A stretch of 64,000 nt of DNA from Hexactinellida sp. DTS-2022 (GCA_028753945.1 JAPNXP010000002.1:13454001-13518000); one strand, 5' to 3'; counted from the first letter of the stretch, positions 11,167-24,042 are shown. Program-made: numbers and translations. The notes: generated by a model not told the origin, from the sequence alone.

Positions 11167-13132
11167 GGACAATTCGTCTCTTGGACACTTCGTCCCTGGA
11201 CAGTTCGTCCCAGGACATTTCGTTCCCCGAACATTTCGTTCCCTGGACATTTTGTTCCCCGACCACCCTGAGGTCTAATTACGTATTAATTATTCAAGAA
11301 TATTGATAAAAGTAGTGAGAGAATATGTTAATTTTATGTAATAGATAGTAAAGTGAAGGAGTAAGAGAAAAAGTGAAGGAAAGATTGTATTTGAAGAGTA
11401 ATTTCCATATTAGAAATCGAAGTTATACGCTATTCCTCTTCAATCTGTCAGAATTTCTCTATTCGTGTAATCTTCAACTAATGTCAGGAGTCTGAGATTT
11501 CTTGATTCACTTTGTTTTGAAGTTTTCGGCATTTCTCCAGTTTCCCATCTAACTAGCTTTGCTTCCTGTAGTGATTGCTCACGTTGCAGGTGCATTAAGA
11601 GCTTTATATAACTTGGGTGTGAACAAGTGATTCCAGATTTAAAAGCATTATGCCACCCTTCAATTGAATTATTAGTTCGGGGTAGTCTGGATCTTACTCG
11701 TGTAAACATATTCCAAATTCGAATCGGAAAGGGTGGTATTCGTCTACTTTGATCTACAATTCTCTTGCCGATATAATTAGCTTCAAAATATTGAGCTATC
11801 TCTTGACCCGATTCCGGAAAATCTCCCATCAATATTGTGAAACAGTCAATGACGTCATGCTCCGGTACAAAAGCTAGACTTACTAACATTTTCATTTTTA
11901 TTGCAAATTCTTCGTCTTCAAGATATAGTGCAGTGCAGTCAAACCTTTCGACTGTATTTGACGATAAATGTTCTGCGATAAATGAAAGAAACACCCAGAT
12001 ACAACAGCTATGAAGTTTTCTTCTAGTTCATTAAGTTGAGCCTTTTCAAAATCAACCATAATTGATGATGGATCTAAGTCTGGTTCGATTTATTTCAATT
12101 TTTTGAGTAGTTCATCGTATGTTGATTGAAGCTTGTTTGACATCAGTGCATATACACATGGAATGATGTATCCATCTTTCTCGCAATGAATCGTGTATAA
12201 CTGGAAAAATTGAATGGGAACAACTTTAAATGTACCATCTGCATACCAATCATTTGTGTCCCGTAAGAGATTGAGCATTTGACGAGTGCCAAATACTAAC
12301 AGTCTGCTCGTTTCATGGATGCCTGAATCATATAGCAAGAACTGCTGTCCTTTCGAAGTCAATTTATATTTTTCAGGGATTACAATTTCTCCGGCAGTAG
12401 CCAAGTTATCAAAATTCTCTGCTCTGGATTTTGAGCGACGAATTGTCCGTTTTATTGAATCAAATTTAGGTAGTGCTGCTATACTTGACTCATTCATTAA
12501 TTCCAATCCACTAGCAAGTATGGACCTGGTGCTGCTTTCAGAATTCAATGCTTGCTCTTTCATTTGAGTGAGACCTTTAATTATCTCAGCTCGCATAGGA
12601 TTTGGGCCATGGGTGTGAGATGAATGAATATCTGATCTATTTTCAGGTTTTATCACAACTTCTTTTGTACGGGCTTTACAGGTTGCACGTTTTTCGCAGA
12701 GCCAATGTAAGAGTGGATAATAAGACTTAGTTAGAGTGTACACAAAACCATCTATGTAAGCCTTTTCTTTGCCTCTGCTTGATTTCAGAATTTCAATTAG
12801 AACATTTGGAGTGGCCATGGAAATTGTAGAGAATATAAGGTTCCATGTTTATGCTACGTTCTATATTTATATTGTGAAACCAATTTTTTCCGAAAACATA
12901 ATAATAATCTGTTAACAATAGGCTAGGTGTTGTAGTACTAACTGTTTATGAAATTCAATCCCAATGTTATGAAATTAACCCAGAAATGTGAATAGAATGA
13001 ATTGACCTTCAAATTCTGCCCAGGGAACGAAATGTCCGGGGAACGAAATGTCCTCGGAACGAAATGTCCTGGGACAATAAGTCCAGGGAACGAAATGTCC
13101 TAGGAACGAAATGTCCAAGGGACGAATTGTCC
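11167..13132 (-). mobile_element. Second MULE transposon with ends made of GGAACGAAATGTCC repeats
   Basis: The left end (11167-11265) is a run of about six diverged GGACATTTCGTTCC units. The right end (13018-13132) is the same run in inverted orientation, with the outermost GGACAATTCGTC shared by both ends. The enclosed transposase gene (11440-12818) is on the minus strand. It abuts the outer end of the previous element with only a few bases between them. Confidence 0.8.
11440..12818 (-). pseudogene. MULE transposase remnant (FLYWCH plus DDE core)
   Basis: Minus-strand gene starting with ATG at 12818. The first 242 codons hold a FLYWCH-like finger (AYIDGFVYTL, HWLCEKRATCKA, HTHGPNP) and the start of the MULE core (DWYADGTFKVVP, QLYTIHCEKDG, YALMSNKLQSTY). 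A single TAA follows KKLK. The same frame then continues with MVDFEKAQLNE and GCFFHLSQNIY before a frameshift, and the rest (11440-11994) ends with PRTNNSIEGWHNAFKSG, which carries the expected catalytic Glu. One stop and one frameshift make it a recent pseudogene. It differs from the transposase at 9039 and lacks a RING tail. Confidence 0.85.
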
Positions 13133-13712
13133 GCCAATAAATTTTCTGCAGCAACAGCACTGAAGTCAAGTTGATTATACTTACAACAGAAAACAATTAA
13201 ATTATAAAAGTTCGGGATCCCGGGTTCAAAAACAAATCCTGGGATTCAATCCCGAGTGGAAATGCATCGGGATCCCGGGATTGTAATCCCTACTTTCAAG
13301 TAAGTATCTAAATTTATGTGAAAAAATTACAAATGTCAAAGTATCTCTTCTTTCCCACAATTTTAATTATAGTATCCTTGACTCCCGAAATAATTACGTT
13401 GATAACTATAGTTTGTTGTTCAAGTATTTGGTTGGTGCAGACAGTGGCGGGCCGCACTGGCGGCGCCAGGATTTTCAGTCAGGGGGCTCTATAAATCATT
13501 CTCATGCGTAGCTTGTAGAATTATTTTATTATTTCATAACAGGGCGAATTGGTCAACAATTTCTTTCATATCTATCTTGGAAGTAAGTTTAGAATTCTAT
13601 CAAATTTATAGTAATTAAGAGCTACAGGGCTGAGCCTACGATAGAGGAGTCAATTTCGATCGGTAAGGCGGTTAAGGCATTTCTGGCATGCTTAAATATT
13701 TCATAATTGTAT

Positions 13713-13859
13713 CAGAGGCGGAGCCAGGATTTTTCGGCAGGGGGGGCACTGGGGGGGCAGAGGGGTTCAGGAGGAACCTCTATGAGGATTTTATGCTCAC
13801 AGGGGGGCAGCCTCAAATTAGGGGGGGGGCTAATGTCCCCCCCCCTGGATCCGCCTCTG
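13713..13859. mobile_element. 147-bp hAT MITE with 8-bp target duplication
   Basis: Terminal inverted repeats CAGAGGCGGAGCCAGG and CCTGGATCCGCCTCTG flank a G-rich core. The 8-bp duplication AATTGTAT is perfect on both sides (13705-13712 and 13860-13867), the hallmark of hAT transposition. An apparent ORF across it (13688-14053) is an accident of the element. Confidence 0.95.
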
Positions 13860-14120
13860 AATTGTATAATTTTTTAGTTAATTATTTAACTCAGAGCCAA
13901 ATAGTGATCACTACATTAAAACAATTGAATTACAACTATGAACTACGTTTCATTATCGAATATTCATTCTACATTTATTTATCATATAGTGGAACTCGCT
14001 TAGTACGTAATGGGCTTAAGACGTACTCTCGGATACTACGTACTGTTCTCTAATAACCGATTTACTCCTATCTGATCCATTATACATGATTCGGTTAATA
14101 CGTACTCGGATAAGACGTAC

Positions 14121-14904
14121 CATGGCCTACTATAATACGGCTATACATGCTGCCGAATCATAGTAGAAAATAAGAGTCCAGTTTTGTAATTTCATTCTAA
14201 GCTAAACTAAGCTTCCTATTGGCATAATTTACATTGTGTATGGGGTAATCAACCATTGCGAGTCCAATGGAACCACTTTTGAGATTCTGAGATTTGTGGT
14301 TAAGCCGTTTAGGCGCCAATTAACGATGACATCACAAATATACAAAATATACAATTCGAGTCTAAAGAACTACGAGAAAATGAAAATAATTTGCTAATAT
14401 ACTTAGTATACATTTTCCGAATATATAATGAGAATGAATATATATAAACCAGCAATTATATACATTTTATGGACGAAAATAGTAAGTTGTAATTCGGATA
14501 ATACTTGTATTTTAGCATGTGGTTGCTTTAGAATTTTAAAAAATTTTAGAAAGTCGCCATTTTGTGATTTAGTAGCCTTTGGGGTATGAAATAAATTCCT
14601 ATTTTAGTATTCGTGTTATAAAATTATTAGAAAGTAAGAAGAATATGATATTTATGATATTTGAATTTTTTTCATTTTACCATAAATTGTTACCGTCATC
14701 GTTAAATGTTGCCTAAACAGCTTAACCACAAATCTCAGAATCTCAAAAGTGGTTCCATTGGACTCGCAATGGTTGATTACCCCATACACAATGTAAATTA
14801 TGCCAATAGGAAGCATAGTTTAGCTTAGAATTAAATTACAAAACTGGACTCTTATTTTCTACTATGATTCGGCAGCATGTATAGCCGTATTATAGTAGGC
14901 CATG
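14121..14904. mobile_element. 784-bp foldback MITE with 7-bp flanking duplication
   Basis: The left arm 14121-14312 (begins CATGGCCTACTATAATACGG) is repeated as reverse complement at about 14718-14904, nearly without change. GACGTAC flanks both sides (14114-14120 and 14905-14911). The core of about 400 bp has no ORF. The high arm identity suggests recent activity. Confidence 0.85.
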
Positions 14905-15064
14905 GACGTACTAATTCCTATTCCCAAGAAAATAAAATGTATTTTTTTAAATAGGTTAGTACGTACTCTAGAAAAATATCAGCAGAACTCAGTTAGTATT
15001 TGGTTTGATTAAGTGAATAGGTGAAAACTAAATCACTTTAATCTTATCGTTAAGTATGTTAAAG

Positions 15065-15380
15065 CAGGGTTCCGCAAAACTTTAATTTATATCAGGCCAC
15101 ATAGATTAATCTTTTCCTCAGGCCGCAAACAATATCGAGAATTTTTTCGAAATTTTTGACAAAACTATTATGTTGTAATACTAGAACTATACTAATTTCT
15201 AAGCAAAAAGTGCATTAATTAAGGACTCAAGTAAAAAGGTAATAATCAGTGTGTATATGTGTACAGGCCTCATGAAAATTCGAAATGTCTCTCAGATACA
15301 AATTTCCATTGGGCTATCAGCTACACATAAAGTTGTTTCAGGCCGCATGCGACCTGAAAAACCTAGTTTGCGGAATCCTG
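15065..15380. mobile_element. 316-bp hAT MITE with 8-bp target duplication
   Basis: The ends are CAGGGTTCCGCAAA and TTTGCGGAATCCTG. The 8-bp duplication TGTTAAAG is perfect (15057-15064 and 15381-15388). The core contains repeated CAGGCCGCA-type motifs. It is unrelated in sequence to the hAT MITE at 13713. Confidence 0.93.
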
Positions 15381-15624
15381 TGTTAAAGACTTGACTACCC
15401 TACATGCTACATCGTATTCCTATCATTGAACAAGTAGTATTTCGACTTGTGGATTATGCATATGGATAAATGTACCTCGGTTAGTACGTACTATTTCTTG
15501 TTTCCCAGGGTGGTACGTCTTAACCGAGTTCTCTATACAGTGAGTACATAAATGGAATTTATAATACAGCTTCACACGGGATAATTATACGTGTATTTGT
15601 AAACACGTATTCTATTTTCTTAAG

Positions 15625-18600
15625 ATACATCTGCAAAGATCTGTGCGATAATTTCTGACTTATTGGACAATAAAAGTGCACCAATTTATTCGAAAGAATG
15701 GTCCCGTTTTGCAGCATTTGAAGAACACCTCATATATTCAGCTGGAACATTTAGAAAGGCACTTTCTAGAGAAATCGATAAAGCATTAATCCCTTTAGTT
15801 GCTGTTACTTTATCATATTTGGATAGAAATGGAAATATAGATTTAGTCTTTTTACATGAAAAACCTGCAATTCAGGAGATTTGGAGATATATTTTCCTTG
15901 ATAAACACTCCTTTTTCAATCACTCTCAATCACTAACTATTTTATCAAGCGAAAGGAAGAGATGTGTCCCAGTTAATAGTGATGGTTGGAATGGCAAGTT
16001 TTTTCAATCTTGTTTTCCATTTTCATGGCTGATAGTTTATAAAATAAATGAAATCATCAACAACATGAAAACGCATTCAGGTATTAATTTATTATTTTAG
16101 TTAGACTCTATTTTACTGAGATATTTAGGTATATCAGAAAATTGGTTTGAATTCGAAGAGGCTTTCGAAAAGACTATGATTGGAGAATTGATCTCATTAG
16201 TCAATGCTCAATTCCAAGACAATACAGTTGCATTCAATTATTTGAACGATTTTATCAATCTAATGATATACCCTAAAGATATTATTGAGCATAAGGTAAG
16301 TGACTTAGACATTTTCTATGCGAAATTATTTGAATATATTTTCTTTATTTAGGTACATTATTTAATAATTCGTGACGGAGTTTTAAATTTGAAAGAATTA
16401 ATTAAGAATCCTGGATATACTAGTTCCCCACAAGAAATTACAACACAATCCAAGTCTGGCATAACATCACTAAGTATACCAATGATACATGTTGTCTATG
16501 AGATGTTAATTAATAGATTAAGTTTTGTCAAACGATCGTTCAGTTTGAAATTTAGTAGGAAGGAAGATATTAAGAGACAAGTAGAACAATCAATGGACAG
16601 TGATCGCAATGACAAGTTAAGAATTAACATTGATATAGTTATCTTTGAAGCTATCGTTAGTGATTGCTTACCTGATATGGATATCATTCTGACAAATACA
16701 GATTGGGATACCTGGGTCTTAAAAGTGAGAAGATGCCAACCGATTATTGAATCTAATTTCGAGATAATAATTTTGGACCCAGACAAACGAAGATGTCTTA
16801 GGTACTTATCGTAATTATTAATTCAATAACTGTAAACAAACAAATCCTAGATTTTGAATAATGAATATTCATCTGTAGGTCCCAATGGAATTCCATCCAA
16901 GCGATATTAATATTTGTGACTAACTTTGTCTTGCAAAGCGATTACGATATGAAAGCCTCTCTGCGACAATTTAATAGAGTGAGTTGATAATTATTTATTC
17001 ATTAGAAAATATCGCAAATCCTTACATATTAATAAATTAATTTCTTTAGATGGTTTGTACCAAAGACTCAAATTTTCAATCGGCAAAAACATTAAAGCGA
17101 ATTTTTGCAGTATTAAATGCTCTTACAAGAAAAATTTGCATAGATATCAGGTTAGAAACCATTAATTACTGATATTTAATTATTTCCTTGAATGTCTACC
17201 TACTTACTACATGTATTTTCCAATTTGTTATTAGTTATCGCCTTAATATTACATGTTTCAAATGTAACAAACCTCCACCAGATGCTATTGCACTATCCTG
17301 TCTTCATTTTCGATGCAGATCTTGCGCTCCTTCTATTTCTCCTGATGCAAAATGTTTTGACTGCGTTGAAAATATTTATGCTGCTGTAGTAGCTAGTGAA
17401 AGAGAAGTTTTTAAAATTAATTGTAGGTACGTATCTAGTAATTATCATTTTGTTTATGTTACTACGCATGGGCGTAAACTTCATCAAAATACCCATGGTG
17501 CCACGACACTTTGTTCATCCCCTAGTTATATATTTTTCTGGATAACTATTCATTTGTGTTTTTTGTGTCTGAATTAAACAAATATTTAGCTCGCCATCTG
17601 CTAAATTAAGTTTGTCGGGTTAATTTCGGTTTGAAAATGCCAGGGTGCCAGACACCTTTGGCACCATGGCATCACAGCCACACCCGCTGCACACCCCAAG
17701 TTTACGCCCCTGTTACTACGTATATCTTATTCTGAGATAAATCACTGAGATGTTTCTTTAATGGTGAGTTTAGTTACGACGAGTGTTTAATAATGATTAA
17801 ACTTAGGGACATGTTACAAAAACAGATAGAATTTCGGAAGAGGTCAACAGATTTCATCATGGAAATACTTTCTACGATAACATTTTCAAGTTTTGGGAAT
17901 GAGAGTGATGATATTGATTTACTAGAATATTTGGTTGGTTATGTAGCCTTAGATAAGAATGTCCTTGAAATTCTTCCAGAATCTCAAGATGATGATATTT
18001 CGTTGTTTCAAGAAGGAATACTAAAGCCTTCCCCTACGGTCAGGTTGTTTTTACTTCAGATTCTTATCAAAAATAGGTTAGTTACGTCACAGCAATACTA
18101 GTTAATTAATTGTAATTATTTACTAGTATATTTATTTACTAATCTTTATAATTCAGATTTAATTCTCTTCGTAACACTCTGTCAGGATATATGGACCTAA
18201 CATTCAATCAGTTACAACTTAAGCAAGAAAATACTGTTTACGAGAAGCTAGTTCTATTTGTCCAGTGCTTTGAGGTATTATATGGACAAAAGTTAAATTA
18301 TATTTCTTATTATAATTTAATAATTTTTCTAGGATTATTATCATTCACAATTCTTCTCACTACCAACAGAAATCTCAAGAATCCACTATGTTTCCTCCTT
18401 CTGCCTTGCTAATCGAAGGTTGGAGCATTTTGGACCTCTTTCCAAGAGTGAATTATCCCTTGCTTACGTTGAATCCATATCTTTATTGAGATTTATTGTT
18501 TTAACCATTTGTCAATGGTTAATAGACAAATTTGATTTACAGCGTGAAATACTCAATCTTTTTATTGACCAAGAAGAAACGTACCAACGAATTCAGCAGA

Positions 18601-21600
18601 AGAAGGCTCAGCTTGGAATACATTTCAAACAGTTAATTCAACTTTATCAAGAGCTATCTCGATCTGTGAAATGTTCTGATTATTTGAATATATTTTTTCT
18701 TAAAGCATTGTATTCCCAAATAGGATGGGGAGGAATGAAGTCAATATTGTGCAATGAAGAGTTAGAATGGATAGTACCTACAAAGAAAATTAAAATGTTT
18801 AATGTAAGTTAATATATACGTATGTTATTTTTTAATGTAAGAAACTAGTAATCGAGATCTTTGTAATTTTAGTTCGAAGGTCAATTAGATTTGTTTTCCA
18901 TTTTCGGTCAATCTTATCAAGATGCAAGAAAGGCAATTCATTTTCTAATCACTCAAGGTGACAAACAGAATTTAGTCGAATATTTAAATTTACAAAAACA
19001 ACAGGTATGTAATGTAATTCTCAAGAATACAATTTTTTTATCTACTCTTGTTTAGAAGGCGAAGAGAATCAACCTACAAAGAAATGTACTTTTTGCTGTT
19101 TTTACAGAAATATTCATTCGAAATCTCAATGATGAACACAATAGCCTCTTCTTATATCAGGTATGTACAAATTTGTTTTGCAACACAGTTCTATTACTAC
19201 ATATATACTTCATAGATTCAGTCATTTTTGCTAACAGTTGAAAATGAAATCGTTAATATGCCAAATGAACTCCTTGAATTAATACATCAATTATTGAAAA
19301 ATACACTTTTCAATGGCCACATTCCCGAGCTTGTACTCTCTCCGAAGTCTCATGGTTACACTTCAACTATTGCTGGATTACTGTGTCATATCGGTATATT
19401 GTTACACTACGCATTGGATTCTGGTAAAGAGAATTTACTTTCCCCACTTACACTTATTTACATGGAACCAAATAAATTAAATCAACGATTGTTTCCAACG
19501 ATGAAAAATATGGACTCTTCTGTGAATTCCATCAAAATGGCAATTTCAGAAGATGGAAGATGGTATGAATGCCCAAATGGACATTCTTATTTCATTGGTG
19601 AAGTAAGTTATTACTTAGTACAATTGCATCTAATTTTTTAATATAATACTGACTTATTATTTGGTGATATTATCTTTAAACTTTATTCTTATTTTTTTCC
19701 TTTAGTGTGGAAAACCTTGGACTGTGTATTCTTGTCCAGAATGTGGGGTCACAATTGGAGGCAATTTTCATCAATTACATCATGGAAACGTGGAACAACA
19801 ACGTTATACAGGCCATATATTGGGACATCCGTCTGAACGATTTCAATCACTGTCGGGCATGAGGTTTGTTTACTTTTCTACATTTGTTATAATCTCAATT
19901 ATTTTCTTCACTATTACGTATAACATTTTTTGACTAAATATTTTCCATTAGACGACTATCAGCTACTTCAGTGGCTGTGATTCGAGTACTTATGCATGGG
20001 ATATTCATTTGGGCATCTGGAATCAAGTATCATCTAGACCCTACTCCGCTTATTTCACTTACCGAACATGTTGGTAATATGAACCCCTCTAATTTTTACT
20101 TTTTGCACATGATTTTTGATATACATGATATCTCGAATGCAAGTGGAAAGGATTTTGAGGAATCAGCATTGGTTGTACACCTGATAATCGACAGAATATT
20201 GAACTGTGAAGAAAATATAAGTAGGTTTAACTTTTAAATGATTCTTAGAATACAGTATACTCCCATATTTGGGTCTGAACACAATTGTTACTAAGTAATA
20301 ACTATTAATTGAAGTCTATTGTACATAAACTTTTTATATGAAACATCTCAAAATAAGAAACACCTTGTGATAATAAAAAAAAATTCTCATAAAAAATTTC
20401 AATTCAACTTTAACATTGGCTGTTAACTCTCTCTAATGAACACTTCTCTATAGAGTTCAAATTTTCAGGTCCCATAGGTGTGGTGTTCCGGTTAGAGGAG
20501 TTTGGATTTAATACTTAGTATACTAAATTATATTAATTATAGTTATGATGGACACTGTACTCACATCGAATGTTCTTCGAGAAACCTGGGAGTTATTCTT
20601 CGACAAATATTTCATTTCTCCAATTTTATCAAACATCGATAAATTATTACAAGAAAAATTGTCATGTATTAGAAGTGATGTTGGATTATCGAACCACACC
20701 ATTTTGAGGTAAGTTTTAATTTAACAACTTTTTCACAGAACTTTATGAAATATTATATATGACCCCAAGGTCAATTTATGAAAAAGACACCGATCCTTCT
20801 CAACCACATGAATATCTTTGGAGGTTAAGATGCAAAATAGACTTTCGACACTTTGCAAGGGCTTTTAATTCTCAAGGGCTTGAGAAATCTATCTATTTTC
20901 CACTTCTTGCAAAATTTATTCAAGAGGAGCATCTTTTGACAGCGACTCAATTTCTTCCTGCTATAGTGAAATTGCAATTAAAACTTGCAAAAAAGAATTA
21001 TAAATATACTAAAAACATTCCCTCCCATCGTACTATTCAATTCTTCTTGAGAAAGCTTGAAGAAGGTTTGTTTTAAGGAATTATTAGAAGTTTAGAACAT
21101 TTTACATTATCTTAATTATCTACATCAGAGTGGACTATGAGTCAACATTGGTGTCCCATAACCCACAGTGATTATCAGTATGTCTATTTTTATAGATGAA
21201 GGTGAAAGTGCAATGGAAGACTTTAAATATCTAATCAATGAGTTTGCATCTGCTTGGAAAATAGTAGGAAGACAAGTTATCCAAAGAAAGGCCCTCAATA
21301 TACAGTTCTCGGAAATCAATTTCAATGAAACACCCCTGCAGTTCATCTTGCAAACTTCAACGTCATCATCTATAATAGTGGAATTAACTGAAATTTTAGT
21401 GGATACCCATAATTTATTCATTACTGAGCAGAAAAAATACTCAATAATCAAAGATAAACAAAAGTAGGTAATACTTTTTACCAGGCCAGGTGTAAATAAC
21501 TAGATAGACTATCCTTAATATGAATACCAGGAACCAAAGAATTATCCACGAGCGCGAGACGCTCCATTTGGAGCATGATTTTTTTAATTTGAATTTAGGA

Positions 21601-23801
21601 GCGCTAAAATTTGGAGTCTTCTCCTATACAGTAACATTAATTTGTGATTTAGGCGTATTAAAATTGCATCAGATCACGATTAGGAGCGTATTTACAAATG
21701 CCTGTACACTGCCAGTAACCGTCAAATTTCCACATATTTTCCGGAAAATCTTATTAACCCGAGTCATTACATGCATTTAATATAGGCTAGGAGAATTAAA
21801 CTTGTACACCTTATTCTTAACTGATATTTTGCTTTATATCATTGTATTAACGCGAGTCTGTGTGTGTATCTTTATCAAATTCCATATTTTTTCTTCAAAG
21901 CCTGATTTATGTCTCATTGATTCAAGTGAGTTAATTTTTTTGTAGGGAAATAGATGACACTATATATCTCTCACAGCTATCTAACTACCATCTTATTAAC
22001 TATCAGCCTCACCTGGACAAGCTAATTCTTTCCAACGCAAGATATTCTCTTCATTTTGGCGAGGGAGCTGTTGTTAAATATGATTATCCAACAATTGAAA
22101 GACAATTGGTTGACAATTTTATACGTTCAAAACCCCAGATTTTATGGGATCTTTCAAAACCTGGAGTAACCTCGAATATTGTCAGTCAAACTATGTTTGA
22201 AAGGATTGAAGAATTGATTCCACAGGTTGAGACAATTTTATTTCGTTAAATTTGAATTAATTTCAATATTATTTGCATCTATGATAGGAAGAACTTGATG
22301 AAGCTCTAGCGAAGAGGATCGTAAGCGAACTCCAGAATATCGAAAACATATCAGAAGTCTTAGATTTAGTTGAAGTTGTAATCGGGTTTGCAGGATCTGC
22401 AGGGGGCTTCCAAGAACACAGAATTAAATCATATCTTCATGATGTATTAAAATACCCAGAAGGAGAGCATCTACTAAGTGATGCGGTTAGATATTTATGT
22501 ACAAGTAATTGGCCAAACCCCTTTTTAATGTAATTTTCAGGAACTGCTAAGCTCATTTTTTTAATATTCACATTTTTTGAAGCAGGGTTTTCATATTGGA
22601 AAGGTGTTGCCCGATATATAAGTAAGCCCTATGTTTAAACATTAAATCTGGCACAAAATTATTTCATCATCAAACAATCTCGGTAAGTTAATCCATTCAT
22701 TTTAGGCAAATGCAAGTTGTTCTATGAAGCACCTGGTATGGCTTTGGAAGAATCTATCTATTGTGAGAGCTATACTCTTTGTAAGACACAATCAAGTACG
22801 TTTTAATGTTTGAATGATTTTCAATTTAATTTTAATTTTTTATTTCTTCTAGCATCCATTCGTTTCCTTTCCAGAACATTTTTACACTCAACTGGATCTG
22901 CAACAAAACATAGAATTTAAATCTAATTTGAATTTATTACCTCTTCAAGAACTGTTATTCGCACTCCATGACTTTGTATTTTTCTTTTTGAGAAATTTGG
23001 ATATTGCTCAAGCACAATATCCGTGAGTAATAAATTGAACTTGCTAAATATAGTACACTCTTGTTAATACAAACACCATGGGACATTCAAAATTTGTAAA
23101 TTTCTCATATTAATCGGTAATTAGACCTTGTACTCCTAGACCTTGTACACCAGTTATTCGCCTTATCCGTGTTTGTACTAACAAGTGTCTATTGTATTTG
23201 AATAACTACATTTAGCTAAAAAAGTAAAAATTTAATACACTTAATATATTACGTGTATGTAAAATATACTGCTATTCAAAATATGCCTTTTCAATATTGA
23301 TTACAGTGGACTCCGCTTAATAGAACCACCGCTTAATCGGGTCAAATTTTCACAGGATTTATAGGACGGAATTACATTTTGGCTTAAAATATTTCGGTTA
23401 TAAACTTATGGTAAAAGGTGTAAATAGAAAAAGTCCATTTCACATTCAATTGAATTAACTTTCAGTTTTTGACTCTCACATTCCGGGGCAACGAAGTATA
23501 TATTTATAGTATGCGTATTATATATTATATTATAGTATAGTATATATTATTAATAGATTTCTCCGCTTAGTCGGGTCAAAGCAACCTGGTCCCGAGGTAA
23601 CTCTATTAAGTGGAGTCCACTGTATATATATATACTTTTTATTTTTATTGTAGGTTGTATGACTGTTATTCAGAATATTTCAAATTGAGGCATGGCCAAG
23701 AACCTGATTTTTTCCCCTCGAAAATATTTACAGGAGATATTCTTGTATCTCATACAATCCATGTGTGGACTATATTAGCTCAAGAGTCCGAACCATGGTA
23801 G
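15625..23801 (+). CDS. RNF213: RNF213-like E3 ligase, 3' part: E3 shell, RING, RZ finger and C-terminal domain (exons c to y)
   Basis: Exons: 15625-16080, 16129-16295, 16353-16801, 16879-16978, 17050-17150, 17235-17426, 17774-18076, 18157-18274, 18333-18803, 18873-19004, 19056-19160, 19216-19602, 19706-19863, 19952-20220, 20543-20708, 20770-21065, 21196-21463, 21946-22225, 22288-22485, 22586-22603, 22706-22795, 22853-23022 and 23654-23801 (TAG). With exon b they total 5,208 nt, exactly 1,736 codons including the stop, and every junction keeps phase. Exon 17235-17426 carries a C3HC4 RING (CFKC, then CLHFRCRSC, then CFDC). Exons 19216-19863 carry the RZ finger shared by RNF213 and ZNFX1 (WYECPNGH, then CGKPW, then CPEC-GVTIGG). 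The C-terminal part (for example SMKHLVWLWKNL) resembles the RNF213 C-terminal domain. About 3,130 residues are in the window, against 5,207 for the full human protein. The weakest call is the 18-nt exon at 22586. Confidence 0.93.
17467..17712. mobile_element. 246-bp hAT MITE in the intron after the RING exon
   Basis: The ends are CATGGGCGTAAACTT and AAGTTTACGCCCCTG. The 8-bp duplication TTACTACG is perfect (17459-17466 and 17713-17720). It accounts for most of the unusually long intron 17427-17773 and for the false ORFs there. Confidence 0.93.
21530..21577 (-). repeat. Dispersed repeat shared, in inverted orientation, with 24421-24468
   Basis: The block around CGAGCGCGAGACGCTCC in the 482-nt intron 21464-21945 is, after reverse complementing, about 85-90% alike to the block around GGAGCCTCTCGCGCTCC at 24421-24468. 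Both lie in noncoding DNA. The rest of this intron also contains ACCCGAGTCATTACATGCAT sequence related to the MITE family at 48780, 50440 and 58960. Confidence 0.6.
23304..23622. mobile_element. 319-bp pogo/Tigger-like MITE in the last RNF213 intron
   Basis: The ends are CAGTGGACTCCGCTTAAT and ATTAAGTGGAGTCCACTG, flanked by TA on both sides. The interior repeats CGCTTAATCGGGTCAAA and CGCTTAGTCGGGTCAAA. TA target and CAGTGGACTCCGC termini are typical of Tc1/mariner-pogo derivatives. It sits 31 bp upstream of the final acceptor. Confidence 0.85.
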
Positions 23802-24042
23802 AAATTGTATAGACGTATTTAGATTATTGAAAATCCCAAACTTTTTAAATTTGATGATATATTATTTGAATTTATTTCTTAATTAAATACAACTTTCGTC
23901 TTGTATTTATTCTATCTCTAGAATTATATTATGTTATATTTTATCAATGAATCCAACTTGTATACTAGATAATCATTTTCCAAACTATTGGGGTAGTAGA
24001 ATCCAATAAATTAGGCATTAAGGTACATCAGTGCTGCAAATG

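Larger units (their letters stand above)
13985..15537. mobile_element. Pogo/Tigger-like element interrupted by two younger MITEs
   Basis: The ends resemble each other in inverted orientation (TATAGTGGAACTCGCTTAG on the left, TTAACCGAGTTCTCTATA on the right), with recurring internal TACGTAC motifs. No transposase is readable. A 784-bp foldback element (14121-14904) and a hAT MITE (15065-15380) lie inside, each with its own target duplication, so this is the oldest layer of the nest. Confidence 0.55.
4443..15624 (+). other. 11.2-kb transposon-filled intron of the RNF213-like gene
   Basis: The donor G|GTAAAA after 4442 and acceptor TTTTCTTAAG|AT before 15625 are both phase 1 and restore an Asp codon. 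Most other introns in this gene are 48-100 nt. The intron is built from separate and nested mobile elements, listed individually. Between them, 4443-4786, 5957-6390, 13136-13712 and 15538-15624 show no gene that I can recognise. 13210-13285 holds several CGGGATCCCGGG-type short palindromes, and 13441-13500 looks like a one-ended fragment of a hAT-type terminus. Confidence 0.85.

Noticed and set aside
13688..14053. 121-aa ORF with Gly-rich start
   Set aside because: It is read through a hAT MITE and flanking noncoding DNA; no domain and no relative.
16081..16100. A 20-nt intron after 16080
   Set aside because: It would be too short to splice and puts the next exon out of frame; extending the intron to the AG at 16128 (48 nt) keeps phase 1 and the reading.
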